In this document: positions 10,469-20,965 of the stretch, in pieces | Layout of the letters: each line of letters opens with the position of its first letter | Numbering within the stretch: the first letter of the stretch is position 1 | Assembly: GCA_027924585.1 (NCBI GenBank) | Contig: BSBM01000826.1 | Location: 10,385,501-10,449,500 of the forward strand | DNA from: Larix kaempferi | Taxonomy: Eukaryota > Streptophyta > Pinopsida > Pinales > Pinaceae | Reading direction: 5' to 3' | Length of the DNA: 64,000 nt | Position numbers and translations under genes: made by a program | The notes under the pieces: model-generated | What the model was told of the DNA's origin: nothing | Database searches by the model: none | What the model saw: only the letters and a program-made list of their open reading frames with translations

Positions 10469-12787
10469 TTATTTAGGTTCAATTAAATCAATCTTTTCTT
10501 TAGATTCAACATCATTATACAAAATGCATGAACCCAAATTTGTATCTACTGCGTATATAGCATGCTTCTCAGGTTCTTTCAAATCACTTACCAAATAAGC
10601 GGCCATCTTTTCAGCATATAATCTTCTGTGTACCCCCAATACCGGAATAGTAGCAAAAGACATATCCATCTGCAAAGTTTCCTTTAACTTTGAGGCCCAA
10701 GACCTAGACAGTAACATACCAAACTTTGCTGGAATGTCAGCAACCACCACATCCATAAGAATACCTTTGGCTGGTATTTTACTGAGATTGACTGTCAAAT
10801 CTTTTATCAACCCTAAACATTTAACTTTCCTTGAATCAAAAGAGAATAAGTCATCATATGGTCTTGTGATTTCCAATCCCAAAGATTCTACTACAAGTTT
10901 TGGCATGAAATTATGAGAAGCTCCTGAATCTAACATACAATTATGCACGACTTTATCATGAATATTCAAATTCACATAGAAAGGAGAAACTTCGTCAACA
11001 CTATTATCCTCCATTCTTGAACCCAAGCAGATATTAGGAGTATCATCATCTAATTCCAAAGTATCTATTTCCACTCGATTTTCTACCTGCATCATCTTAA
11101 AGATTTGTTCTTTGTATTCTTTATTCTTTAATATCTCATTGAAAGGGACTGAAATCTTAACTTTCGACACTTCATTCTGTATATTGAAAGGAACCAAATT
11201 TTTATCAACCTCCTTCACCGAATCTTTCTTGTTATCTGAAATTACATTTGGCACATCTTCAATTTCTTTTCTTTTCGTTTGCTGTTCATGCTGACTAGCA
11301 GAAGGTTTATCCACAGTTCCTTTTGATTTGCCCATTGGTTCTTTTCCTTTGTCCTTTCCCTTGTCTATTATAACGTCCTGATTTCTAAGATTTATCTTTC
11401 TTTGGAGATCGTTTATAGCATTTTGGTAACCAATCTGGTATTGATCAATTTCTGTTTCCAAATTACAACATTCCCCTTCTACAAGGAACATATCATGTTC
11501 TTGTTTAGTCAAATACACTTCTGCATCGGAACTGCTACAATGGTGAATGTCACTCTCAGGTATCTCATCTTCTACTTCTCCGGCAACATAATTTTGAGGG
11601 AAAGGAGGTCTGATTTGATCTTCTTCTGCATTCCTTGGGTTTTGCTGTTCTCTAGGCCTTGCAGCTGGAACAAAGGGTCTCCTAAAATTTGGGTTTCTGA
11701 TATGAGGCTCTGCTTGTTCTTTATTTGGAGCTTTGTTATCCACCACTAACCTTTCTAATAACCTTTCCATAGTTTTCATCATTGCTTCAAATTTTACATC
11801 TATGGAAGAAGAAGAAGATGCTGTATTTTGATTATCTTCTCTAATTTTCTTTCTGTCCATATCTCTATGTCTCATTTTTCCAGAAGCCATCATATTAGCT
11901 TCAACTTCTACTGCATCCTTCATCATTATTGCCAAAGTAGTAGATCTTCTTTCTCTTAATGTGCATGAAAAATCACCTTCAAAAGCATCTGCATAATGTA
12001 ACTTGGCTGCTCCCACTGGAGGTTTTATATCTGTAGGAATAGAATTATAGACTTTCATAAATCTGGCAAAGAATTCTTGAACTGACTCAAAACCTCCTTT
12101 TTTCAGATTGTTATATTGTGTCAACACCTGTGAAGGATTTTTCTGGTCTTCCCATCTTTCGATAAAAAGGGTAGTAAAAGCATCATAACTAGCAATTGAT
12201 CCAGCAGCTAAGGCTCTAAACAACTTTTTGAATTCACCTCTCAAACTTTGGGCAAACAACCTCATTTTTGCATCATCATAATCCACTTCTTCTAAATCAA
12301 TGAAATCACTAAAGTTATCAACATGTTGCTGCGCTGTATAATTACCCTCATTATCAAAAGTAAAAATTCTCTGTCCATAATTTTGAGGTAAATCATGTAA
12401 AGCCACGGGTAAAACCAATGGGGCAAATCTGGCAGCCATGGGTGGTGGTTTATAAGGTGGAACAACCCCTGCCTGTTGTCTACCACTCTGCACAGGTATT
12501 CTTTGGGATTTGGATATTTTGGACTCTACCCTTTCATATTTTTGTAAATTTTCCCAAATAGATTTTAGAGAATAATCCCACAAACTTTTTGGATCAACTT
12601 TTGTTTCTTTCAAATCAGAATCTGACTTAGTTCTAAGCAAAATCTTTCCACTTGAACCAATATTTTCTTCCCCAAACAGATTTTCTTGAAAAGAAGGAAG
12701 TATATTTGAAAACTGAGAAATACCTTCTTTCGTCGTGCCCTTGCCTTTGCCTTTATCTGTCTTGAGGAGCTTTTCTAGATTATCCAC
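10469..12787 (-). CDS. gag-protease of element A, 772 aa
   Basis: The ATG is at 12787, about 195 bp after the PBS. The N-terminal 110 residues are lysine-rich. A gag capsid-like domain spans roughly residues 125-330 (LRGEFKKLFRALAAGS, then ERWEDQKNPSQ and FARFMKVYNSI). A low-complexity proline and charged region follows. No CCHC zinc knuckle was found. An aspartic protease domain carries DSGASHNFM at about residue 620 (near 10925). The frame ends with TAA at 10469, yet the RNase H-RT frame continues in the same register five codons later. The ancestral product was therefore either one polyprotein or read-through of this stop. The frame itself is undamaged over 2.3 kb. Confidence 0.92.
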   Translation of the reverse strand: MDNLEKLLKTDKGKGKGTTKEGISQFSNILPSFQENLFGEENIGSSGKILLRTKSDSDLKETKVDPKSLWDYSLKSIWENLQKYERVESKISKSQRIPVQSGRQQAGVVPPYKPPPMAARFAPLVLPVALHDLPQNYGQRIFTFDNEGNYTAQQHVDNFSDFIDLEEVDYDDAKMRLFAQSLRGEFKKLFRALAAGSIASYDAFTTLFIERWEDQKNPSQVLTQYNNLKKGGFESVQEFFARFMKVYNSIPTDIKPPVGAAKLHYADAFEGDFSCTLRERRSTTLAIMMKDAVEVEANMMASGKMRHRDMDRKKIREDNQNTASSSSSIDVKFEAMMKTMERLLERLVVDNKAPNKEQAEPHIRNPNFRRPFVPAARPREQQNPRNAEEDQIRPPFPQNYVAGEVEDEIPESDIHHCSSSDAEVYLTKQEHDMFLVEGECCNLETEIDQYQIGYQNAINDLQRKINLRNQDVIIDKGKDKGKEPMGKSKGTVDKPSASQHEQQTKRKEIEDVPNVISDNKKDSVKEVDKNLVPFNIQNEVSKVKISVPFNEILKNKEYKEQIFKMMQVENRVEIDTLELDDDTPNICLGSRMEDNSVDEVSPFYVNLNIHDKVVHNCMLDSGASHNFMPKLVVESLGLEITRPYDDLFSFDSRKVKCLGLIKDLTVNLSKIPAKGILMDVVVADIPAKFGMLLSRSWASKLKETLQMDMSFATIPVLGVHRRLYAEKMAAYLVSDLKEPEKHAIYAVDTNLGSCILYNDVESKEKIDLIEPK

Positions 12788-12980
12788 GCCTGAGAAGAAC
12801 TACAAACCGGGATTTCTTCTTGTAGCCACAATGTCTTTCTCAGAATATCTTCAAAAAACCTTAAGAATATGTCACAAGTGAAGTCGCTAGGGCAATATCT
12901 ACAACCAACTTATTTCAAACTTCCTTGCCCAAGAAATTTGACCTTTCTTTGTCGTTTCTCCCATGGAAAATTTCACTTTC

Positions 12981-13000
12981 GATCCCCGGCAATGACGCCA
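12981..13000 (-). other. Primer-binding site of element A (tRNA-Asp type)
   Basis: The minus strand reads TGGCGTCATTGCCGGGG and continues ATC. It matches the expected complement of plant tRNA-Asp(GTC) except at two positions. Three bases separate it from the LTR, the same spacing as in element E. Confidence 0.85.
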
Positions 13001-13693
13001 AAATGTTATCACTTAGATTTTATTCTGGTTGTAAAAGAATAACACCTAAGGTAACCTATTTCAAACCAAGCTTTAGGTAGAAAACTCAGCCATTTTTCCA
13101 CCAGAGAGAGCTGTCTCACAATACATGTACAAGGACTGAAAAATATAAAAGTTCTCTCAAAATTTCTCAAAAGGATTTTCTGGTTGAAAAGGAAAACAAG
13201 AAACGTTGGGCATGGAGTCAAAGTTTCAAATATATAATGTGCCAGTAAGAGATTTATACCAAATAGATGTTCACAGAGGCAAGATAGCAATCATATCACA
13301 GCCAATCTGATTTTTTCAGTTGGTATAGAAAGAAGTAATGACATTCCATCAACAACAGGCATCTAACTGGGATGAATCCATTGTCAACTTTGGAGAAAAT
13401 AGTGAATATTTAAATGCAATAAAAACAAGGCATAACCAGTATGAATCTCGAATTTATTTTCAAACGTTCATTTAAATATAGAAGAAAAACATAATGGAAG
13501 ATATAACGTAGAGAGTGAACATGCACATATAAAGATAAAGGAAAAACAGACTGTAAAGCTGATCAACACATGAATCTCTCGTCTCAAAAGATAGGTATTT
13601 TCACTGTACTGCCTTTATTTAACAAAAAATAGACTTCAACACATACTTGTCTCTCAAAGGATTTCCAACCCCTTCAACAATGACTCTCATTGT

Positions 13694-13700
13694 TTTTATA
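13694..13700 (-). promoter_or_regulatory. TATA box, 5' LTR of element A
   Basis: TATAAAA on the minus strand, equivalent to 5831-5837. Transcription from here would run leftwards through gag-pol. Confidence 0.6.
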
Positions 13701-13900
13701 CAAAATTTGGAAGAAGCTTGACATAATTGCTTCTTCTAACTAATAACTAAAAATACTTTAACTTAAAAGATAACTGTCTTCGAGCAATAGATAACTGTCT
13801 TCAAATAATATTACAAATTTAAAATAAAAGTATCTTTTTGCCACTTGGCAAAAATTTTGAATATCATCTTTTTGCCACTTGGCAAGAGTTTTGAAAGCAT

Positions 13901-14548
13901 CTATGAATGGACAGAATATCTTGTCCTTCCATATTTTTCCACATAATTCCACTGGTCGGCCATGGGGATGTCATAGTTGGTCATTTCCTTTACCAAGACT
14001 CGCATTTCAACATGACTTACATAAGAAACAGGAAGAAGATTTCCACAGGTTGAGATTAGCATATTTAAAATTTCAAAATCCTTTGATATTTTCTCCATTA
14101 AAATTTTTCCTGTAAGCATATGATCCAACTGCTGGAACTTTTTGTGATCCATCCTTATGTCAAACAGCAATCTCTTATATTCATTAGGAGGAATTAATTC
14201 ATTCTTTTCATTCCAAAAAGCAGGGAATCCTTTGTTTACTGATTTTTCAAATTGCTTTTTGAACTTTACTACTTCTTCCCGTATTTCTCCAGCTTTAGCC
14301 TCAATATTCTCAACATGCGAGTATTTCCCCAAGATCCTTCTGGCCCATGTGATGACTGAAATTCTGTTCGTTATATTCATAGCTGTCAGGTCTGCTTCAG
14401 TTAGACTATTTAAAAATGTTATTGCTTTCTGGGCTACTTCTTTTGGCTTTTTATTAAAATTCTCCCTGACTGCTCTGCAACTTTCGAAGGCATCTTTGAC
14501 CACCTTTTCTTCAACCCTTTTGTGGTAATTTCTTCCCCTTTTGGAAAT
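13901..14548 (-). pseudogene. LTR-encoded protein, 5' LTR copy of element A (start codon lost)
   Basis: This is collinear with 6089-6685. The position matching the ATG (14546-14548) reads ATT, and an open frame continues to a stop at 13901, giving about 215 codons. It extends past the 3' LTR copy with QWNYVEKYGRTRYSVHS. Differences between copies are scattered single residues (for example K to S, S to A) with no frameshift. The 3' end of this copy suggests the ancestral protein was about 215 residues. Confidence 0.6.
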
Positions 14549-14599
14549 TTTAGCAAAGCTTTGTTTTGAATTTAGGCCTTCTCAGACATGGTGTCAACA

Positions 14600-14604
14600 A
14601 CCCC
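14600..14604. other. Target-site duplication of element A (right copy)
   Basis: ACCCC immediately right of the LTR end CAACA; pairs with 5136-5140. Confidence 0.92.
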
Positions 14605-14832
14605 ACTACAACTGACTGGGCCGACCCCTCTAGGGTGGTCTAATAACCCTTTGACCCACATAACACATACAGGGCTGACCGCCACTAGGGAAGTCTAATA
14701 ACCCAAGTTACCACAATCTGACGGAGGAATAAACATCTCCGGATATACAATAAGGTCTTCAAGGAGGAATGAAACATCTCCAGAATAATAAAGTACAAAT
14801 ATAATATTCTTTGAAGTTACAATATCTCAACA
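14605..14832 (-). repeat. 5' LTR of element C, outer part
   Basis: This resumes the LTR interrupted by element A. It carries ctaataacccaa, aaacatctcc and aggaatga motifs also present in element D's LTR, and ends tctcaaca at 14832. The next five bases, acaag, are the probable target site in element B's reverse transcriptase. The second copy of that target site lies outside the window. Confidence 0.85.
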
Positions 14833-16541
14833 ACAAGTATGATGAGATGGTTTCCTACTTTCTTGGTATAGACATTGGGGTCAAAAGGGCATCTAGAAAA
14901 AGCAGCGTCAAGGAGAAAGCTATCCATTTTGGCATACCAAACTCTAGGAGCTTGCTTAAGGCCATATAAGGATTTCTTAAGGCGGCAGACAAGGATAGAG
15001 TGATTCTGAACATATCCAGGAGGTTGTTCCATGTAAATTTCCTCCTGTAAATCACCATGTAAGAAGGCAGACTTGACATCCATTTGATGGAATTCCTAGT
15101 TATGTAAGGCTGCAAGGGAAAGAACAAAGCGGATGGAGTTCATTTTTGCGACAGGAGTAAAGGTTTCATTGTAGTCAATCCCTTCAACTTGGGAAAAAAA
15201 TTTGGAAACTAACATTTCCTTAAGTCTTTCAACACTTCCATCTAATGCATACTTAGTTCTGTAGACCCATTTACATATGACAAGTTTTCTTCCTTTTGGA
15301 AGAGGTATAAGATCCCAAGTATCATTCGCCATTAAGGAACGATATTCTTCATCCATAGCTGCATCCCAATCTGGATTTCCTGAAGCGTCTGCAAACGTTT
15401 CTACATCATGATTCTCGAAAAATTGAGCCAAAAGAGAAAATGCTCGTTGAAACTAAGAACGTGTTCAACGTTGATTTCTAGGATCACCAGGAAGATAACT
15501 AGCTGCTTCACATGTTGAACGAACCCATCAAGGAAGCACTTGTGCTTGTGCAACTGGAGGAACATGAGAAGTAGGAGGTGGATTTTCATCCTCACTGTCA
15601 TCATCAGAAACTGGAGTTGGAAACCTGTCTAGAACCTTTTACATCTTTAGAATATCCAACAAATATGCACTTTTCACTTTTAGGCTGCAATGCTTTCCGT
15701 TTTTCATCCGGAATGTGAGCCCATGCTTCAGTACCAAACACATGGAAGTGACTTACATCTGGTTTAATTTTAATCCATGGTTCTTCCGGTGTGATACCTT
15801 GTAAAGATTTAGTGGGGGTGCGATTAACTATGTAATTGCACAATTTATTGCTTCAGCCCAAAATTGAAGACTTAGTCCCTTAGATTGGATCATACAATTA
15901 GCCATTTCTTTTAAAGTGCGGTTCTTCCGTTCAGCTACACAATTTTGTTGTGGTGTATATGGAAAAGTGTGTTGTTGTTGGATTCCTTATTCAGTGCAGA
16001 AAGTAGTGAACTTTTTGTTAACATATTCTCCTCCATTGTCAGATCTTAACTTAATAATTTGATGACCAGATTGTTTTTCAATAAGGGCCTCGTAGGCCAA
16101 GAACATGTTAAATACTTCACTCTTAAGTTTTAGGAAATAAACCCAAGTGCATCTGGTTTAATCATCAATGAAAGTTAAGAAATATTTGAAACCAGAAAAG
16201 GAAGCAAATGGAAGAGGACCACGCAAGTCACTATGCACAAGCTCCAAGGGAACCGAGGCATGCCAAGAGGCACGTTTGTCAAAACTGTTCTGATGATGTT
16301 TTTCGAGTACACAACTGGAATAGACACCATCCCTGCAAGATACCATTGGAAGACCTGTCACCATATTGTCTTTACATAGTTGTTGCAATGAGCGCTAATT
16401 TAAGTGACCAAATCGTTCATGCCAAAGTTTGCTCAAGTTATCACTATGAGCAACAAAAACTGAAGGAAAAGGTGATAACCCAAAGTTGTTAAATTTGTAC
16501 AACCTGGTAATATCATCAACAATTCCAGTTGCTAGGACCTA
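14833..16541 (-). pseudogene. Copia pol remnant of element B: integrase and truncated reverse transcriptase
   Basis: In minus-strand order the remnants are: a GAG-pre-integrase and integrase start (WHERFGHLN region, then LELVHSDLRGPLP and FLTFIDD), SDNGGEY near 16040, the integrase tail with NRTPTKSLQG and CIFVGYS (15843-15604), and the copia RT start WDAAMDEEYRSLM (15431-15096). The RT continues with MDVKSAFLHGDL and LYGLKQAPRVWY (15083-14833) and breaks before the YVDD box. Frames are split by several stops, for example after TFIDD and before GIQQQ, and by a frameshift near 15845. RT continuity ends exactly at the LTR of element C. Confidence 0.9.
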
Positions 16542-17789
16542 TTAAGGATCTTCAAAATCCTTGATTACAACTTGGTGAGGTGTAAACACCACAGTTGTAC
16601 CTTCACCAAAATGAGTGATTTGATAGACTGATAACAAATTGCAGGAAATTCTTGGAACACATAGTACATCACTAAAATGACCATTATCTACTGGAATTGT
16701 TCCAGCCCCTACAACACCTAGATATCTATCATCACCAACAAATATTTGTTTGGTGTTACATTCATGCATAGTAGAAAAGATGGCTTGATCCTTAGCCATA
16801 TGATAAGATGCTCCAGAATCAATGAGCCATTCAATTGAAGTAGAAGAAGAAGATGCATTATAAGAATAACCAGAAGCACAAAGTGCATGTCCATGAGAGG
16901 TAGATTCTGAAGGCGAATCTAGCCTGATGTGGTGCTTCTTCATTGTTGCCTCCAAGGATGCCATCTTCTTGAAACACTTAGATTCATCATGATTATCTTT
17001 CCCGCAATAGTTGCAATGATGCTGAGTCTTCTTTCCTTTTGGTTTGGATCCTTTGTCATTTTTTAAAGAAGGAGCTGACTGAGAGGGTTTGGGACACTTG
17101 TTTGACTTATTATTGCAAAAATTTTGTTTCTTGGTAGGCTTGGACTTTTCTTTCTGTTGGGACAATAAGGCTTTCTCAGATGTATCTGCATTGTTAATTA
17201 TTCCAATATGGATAGGCTTATATTTCTCTCTAATCAAGGAATCAAAAAAGGATTCAAGACTAGGCTCTGGATAGCTAGCTGCATTCAAGGATTCTTTCAT
17301 GGAGTAAAATGTAGATACAAAAACAGAATATGCAGGTCTGTGTTTTGAAAGAATGTGATAAATGTATTGTTTGTCTTCCCTCTTTATCTTGCATTCAGCA
17401 CATAAGAGTTTAAGAGTTTTATACTTAGATAAATAATCTTGAATGCATAAAAAATGATTTGGATTTAAAGAAATCAACTCATTTTCGAGTTGGTGACCTC
17501 GAATTTCATTGTGTTTACCAAACAAAGATTCCAACTTGTCCCAAGCAGCATCAAGTTCATCAATTCCAGATATGTAAAATCGCAAATCAGTAGATACTGA
17601 CATCCCAATCAATCCACGAGCTTCGTGACATCTATTTGCCCATTTTATTTTCTTATCATCATCAGTGAGTTCTATTTCTTTCCCTGAGGTAATTCTGAAA
17701 AATCCTCTACTTCGTAGAACATCCTCCATACGAGATTTCCATGAGAAATAGTTGGAACTGGTAAGTAGAATATCACAAGGGGAGGCCAT
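16542..17789 (-). CDS. Copia gag-protease of element B, 415 aa
   Basis: It starts MASPCDILLTSSNYFSWKSR, typical of plant copia gag (the NYFSWK motif). A UBN2-type capsid region spans about residues 30-200 (LLCAECKIKREDKQ, then PAYSVFVSTF). A lysine-rich stretch and one CCHC zinc knuckle, CNYCGKDNHDESKCF, follow at about residue 270. The aspartic protease is marked by WLIDSGASYHM at about residue 325. It ends with adjacent stops after KDFEDP; integrase similarity continues beyond them, so the stops truncate a once longer polyprotein. This is the only part of B still open over its full length. Confidence 0.9.
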   Translation of the reverse strand: MASPCDILLTSSNYFSWKSRMEDVLRSRGFFRITSGKEIELTDDDKKIKWANRCHEARGLIGMSVSTDLRFYISGIDELDAAWDKLESLFGKHNEIRGHQLENELISLNPNHFLCIQDYLSKYKTLKLLCAECKIKREDKQYIYHILSKHRPAYSVFVSTFYSMKESLNAASYPEPSLESFFDSLIREKYKPIHIGIINNADTSEKALLSQQKEKSKPTKKQNFCNNKSNKCPKPSQSAPSLKNDKGSKPKGKKTQHHCNYCGKDNHDESKCFKKMASLEATMKKHHIRLDSPSESTSHGHALCASGYSYNASSSSTSIEWLIDSGASYHMAKDQAIFSTMHECNTKQIFVGDDRYLGVVGAGTIPVDNGHFSDVLCVPRISCNLLSVYQITHFGEGTTVVFTPHQVVIKDFEDP

Positions 17790-18905
17790 ATTTGTAAATT
17801 AATGGCTGTAAAAGGAGAACCAATAGTCTTGATGCGAAGAGCTCGAAAAAATAGGTGGTTTAAAAAAAAATGGCACTGAAATCTAACTCTGTATGATGAA
17901 GTTATGCTTGATCAAAAAAATGTTGAAGATGTCCCCAATAGTAACGTGGCAGATAGAGAATGACCAAATAAAAAAAAAGGACCCCCCTGTTCCCAAGATG
18001 AATCTTTGACAATCACTTTATAAGAAAGTTGCTTTAAGGGAATCACTTTTGTAAAATAAATGATTTCACTTTTACAATTATGTTACTTTAAATAGTGCAG
18101 CAATAAAAAGGAACTTAAGTGACTCACTTTTATTTTTTATTTTTAAGTGAGATGCACTTTTACAATAAAGTAACTTGAAAATAGAAATTGCATGCACTTT
18201 TTCTTTTAAAAGTAGCTTCCTAAGACTTGAACTCAAGACCTATTAAGGAATAAAGCAACTTTGAACCAAGTGGGCTAGATTAAAAGGTATGTAAAATATG
18301 GGAAGGAGGAAGGGTTTTTTTTTTTTTTACTCATCTTGCTCAGTTTCATGCTTGCCTTTTTTCCTGCAAATCACACCACAAACCGAAACAAAAAAAAATT
18401 CCACACTTGTGGGGTTAGATCTCATTAGCTTGCCCAAAAATTCTACGTTTTCTCTTTGTTTCTGATTTGCCAAGATCGCACAAGGGGCACGGCAAAGAGC
18501 ATACGCAGGCGAGAAAAACCCTTTCCCTTTCTGTTTTTGAATCGCCGAGATAGCACAAGGTGCACAGCAAAGAGCATATGCAGACAGGGAAAGCAACAAT
18601 CCAAAACAAAACAAAAAAAATCTAATAAGAAAAACTGATAAAATATGAGATAAAAACAAAAAAATATAAAAAGCGTCACTGTAACATTATACCTTCAGAT
18701 CTCATGAAATACGCGTTTCTGAGGCAACCGAGAACCGTTTTCTATCAAACGAAAACTATTTCCCAATGGAAATGATGGTCTGGACGCAATGGAACACCTC
18801 CCATAGCCCATAAATGCAAAGAAATACCAGAACTAGAAACCCTTTCAAGTTTCAGCAACAACAGTTCAAGATCTAGATCATAACCGGAAGTGGCTCTTCA
18901 TAAAA
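17790..18905 (-). other. Leader region of element B, no gene recognised
   Basis: AT-rich sequence between gag and the foldback structure. It includes a tRNA-like box pair (18218-18285, listed separately) and poly-T/poly-A runs at 18315-18330 and 18389-18397. An imperfect direct duplication of about 85 bp at 18455-18600 repeats gcacaaggggcacggcaaag with changes. The 110-codon minus-strand frame at 18327-18659 is made largely of that duplication and has no recognisable domain. Confidence 0.5.
18218..18285 (-). other. tRNA-like sequence with pol III box A and box B motifs
   Basis: On the minus strand, TAGCCCACTTGG (18266-18277) resembles box A and GAGTTCAAGTC (18224-18234) resembles box B, about 30 bp apart as in a tRNA gene. 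A proper acceptor stem could not be paired. This is more likely a SINE head or a decayed tRNA than a working tRNA gene. Confidence 0.35.
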
Positions 18906-19559
18906 AACCACTTATACTATGAAACAAAAACTCGACATAGTTCTTGTTTTTCTCCCTCCTAATTTTAGTAGGTATTTTTAGCTCCGTTTCAAAAAGGGGT
19001 GATGCCAGTATCACACATTTTCATTTCGAGGCATTTTTTGGGACCTTTGAATTATCTTTATCGTAAAAAAATTTAGTTTCTATTTTCAGGTGCATTTTTA
19101 AAAATTTAGCAAAATAGCATACATTTTAAAGCAATTTATAATGAAAAATATATACATTTTGCAATTTTTTCTATAAAATAAGACATTTTTATGGACAAAA
19201 TAAGACACTTTTATTGACAAAATTGTAAAAAATTCCATAAAATATAGACATTTAAAACCATTTTCAATCAATTTTCAGATATGTTTTGTATAAAAATGAT
19301 ACTATTTCATATTATTTTTCGAAAAGTGTTGATTCACATAAATTCAAGAAAAACTATACAAATTATTTGTAAAAAGCATATTTCAAACATTATATATAGA
19401 AATTTTATTTCTAAATTAAGTATGAAAGTCAAAACATTACTAATATATCTTATCAAAATATTGTCAAACTTAGCATTTTTTTCAAAACATGAAACTAATC
19501 AACAATTTCATGCAGGCCAAATTCATGTCCTCTTCTGCTGCATGTTTCCCCCCTCTAAC

Positions 19560-20310
19560 ATTATAACAAAATCAATTAAAAAACAAATTAAACTAACCCC
19601 TAACAGCATTATAATAAATAATTTCTAACAACATTATAATAAAAAATTTAAAGAAAAATTAAAAACAAATCAAACTAACCCCTAACAACATTATAATAAA
19701 TTTTTTTAAAAAGAATTAAAAACAACTTAAACTAACCTAACAACATTATAAACTAAAATTTAAAAAAAAATTAAACTAACATTAAAACTAATAGATTTAA
19801 ACTAATGTTCTTATAATTCAAAATTAAAAATAAAAATAAAAACCCAATAAACTAACCTAACATTATAATTAAAAAATAAAACCAATTAACTATATACTAA
19901 CATTACACAAAATTTAAAAACTTAAAAACAAAATAAAAATAACATTATAAAAAATTAAAAATTAAAAAAAAAACAAAGTATACAAAATTTTAAAATAAAT
20001 TAAAAACAAAAATAAAAATAGACTAAAACTAACATTATAAAAAATTAAAAATTAAAAAAAAACAAACTATATATAATAACAAATCAAACTATATAGCATT
20101 TAAAAACAAATTAAAAAAATATATATATATATAAAACAATAAAAAAATCAAAATATAAAACATTAAAACAAAATTTTAAAAACAATTAAAAAACCAAACT
20201 ATACAAAATCTAAAAAAAAATTAAAAACAAAATAATTAAAAAAAAAATTATTCTATACAAGAAAATTAAAAATAAAAAAATTAAACACAATTTAAGAAAA
20301 AAAACAAAAC
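19560..20310. repeat. A-rich inverted arm (left)
   Basis: Almost only A, T and scattered C, iterating blocks like aaactaacattataaaa and aaaacaaattaaa. It is roughly complementary to the T-rich arm at 20966-21400. Nothing coding is visible. Confidence 0.6.
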
Positions 20311-20965
20311 CATGCAATGGTCGGGGACGTGGGTTGCGGCGAGGGAGGGGGGAGGTGGGCGACATCGGTGGTGGGGGAAGGGGAGGGCGGCAGAGGGGGA
20401 AGGGGAGGAGGTGCTGGAGCTGGGCGGGGGAAGTGAGGGGGAGGTTGAAGGGAGGGGCTGGCATCGAGCCGCTCGCTTGGGCGCCAAAGGGTGGCCCTCA
20501 CGGCCCCCGTCGATGCTCGAGGGGAGGTTGAAGGGAGGGGCTGGCATCGAGCCGCTCGTTTGGGCACCAAAGGGTGGCCCTCACGGCCCCCGTCGATGCC
20601 CGGCATCGACGGGGGCCTTGAGGGACGCCCTTGACGCCCAAGCGAGGGAGGTCGCTCGCTTCGGCGCCAAAGGGCGGCCCTCGCGACCCCCGTCGATGCC
20701 CGGAATCGAGGGGACGTGAGGGCCGCCCTTTGGCACCCAAGCGGGTAGTGCACTCCCCCTCCTTCCTCCTCCCCGCTCCCCTCAACTTCCCCCTCCCCCC
20801 GCAACCGCGCCCTCCCTTCCACCTCCCCCCGCCGCCCTCCCTTCCACGACCACCACCCACCACCTCCTCCTCCTCCCTTATCCCTTCGTCGCCCTCCCCT
20901 TCCCCCTCCTCTCTCCTCCCCTGCCTCCCTCCCTTCCACCACCACCACCCACCTCCACGCCATTG
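20311..20965. repeat. Hyper-GC core with tandem and inverted units
   Basis: A G-rich strand (20312-20470) is mirrored by a C-rich strand (20745-20965); atgcaatgg near 20313 pairs with ccattgcat near 20962. Between them are two tandem units of about 82 bp (ggttgaagggaggggctgg ... cgtcgatg) followed by inverted copies. At 20585-20617 there is a perfect inverted repeat with 16-bp arms and a one-base centre. Long open frames in several phases here (for example 20292-20963 minus) are by-products of GC richness. Confidence 0.7.

Larger units (their letters stand above)
5141..14599 (-). mobile_element. Element A: complete Ty3/gypsy (Tat-like) LTR retrotransposon
   Basis: The element is 9,459 bp with LTRs 5141-6735 and 13004-14599. 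They start TGTTA and end CAACA, and the element is flanked by the perfect target duplication ACCCC (5136-5140 and 14600-14604). The minus-strand order is 5' LTR, tRNA-Asp-type PBS, gag, protease, archaeal-type RNase H, reverse transcriptase, RNase H, integrase, 3' LTR. There is no chromodomain. All coding domains share one frame, broken by four in-frame stops and no frameshift. The second RNase H and tRNA-Asp PBS suggest the Tat lineage. Seven mismatches were counted in the first 130 bp of the LTR pair, so the insertion is not recent. LTR U3 regions encode an additional ORF. Confidence 0.95.
13004..14599 (-). repeat. 5' LTR of element A
   Basis: 1,596 bp, TGTTATCAC ... GTGTCAACA in plus orientation, collinear with 5141-6735. 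Minus-strand TATA box TATAAAA is at 13694-13700, within the same tgtttttataca context as in the other LTR. Confidence 0.95.
1..14832 (-). mobile_element. Element C: copia-class LTR retrotransposon, partial, interrupted by element A
   Basis: The 5' LTR (minus sense) runs from 14832 down to 4764 and is split by element A. Next to it at 4752-4763 is a tRNA-iMet primer-binding site. The internal region continues to the window edge, and the 3' LTR is not in view. No gag or pol reading frame is visible in the 4.75 kb of internal DNA. That DNA consists of a leader of about 2.7 kb, clearly similar to 53850-56549 of element D, followed by tandem arrays. The LTR abuts the broken RT frame of element B at 14833, so C most likely inserted into B; the matching half of B would lie left of the window. 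This looks like a non-autonomous member of the C/D family, unless coding sequence lies beyond position 1. Confidence 0.75.

Noticed and set aside
20292-20963. Long GC-rich frames in several phases on both strands
   Set aside because: They translate to Gly/Arg/Pro-rich low-complexity products of the mirrored GC core and have no domain or start context.
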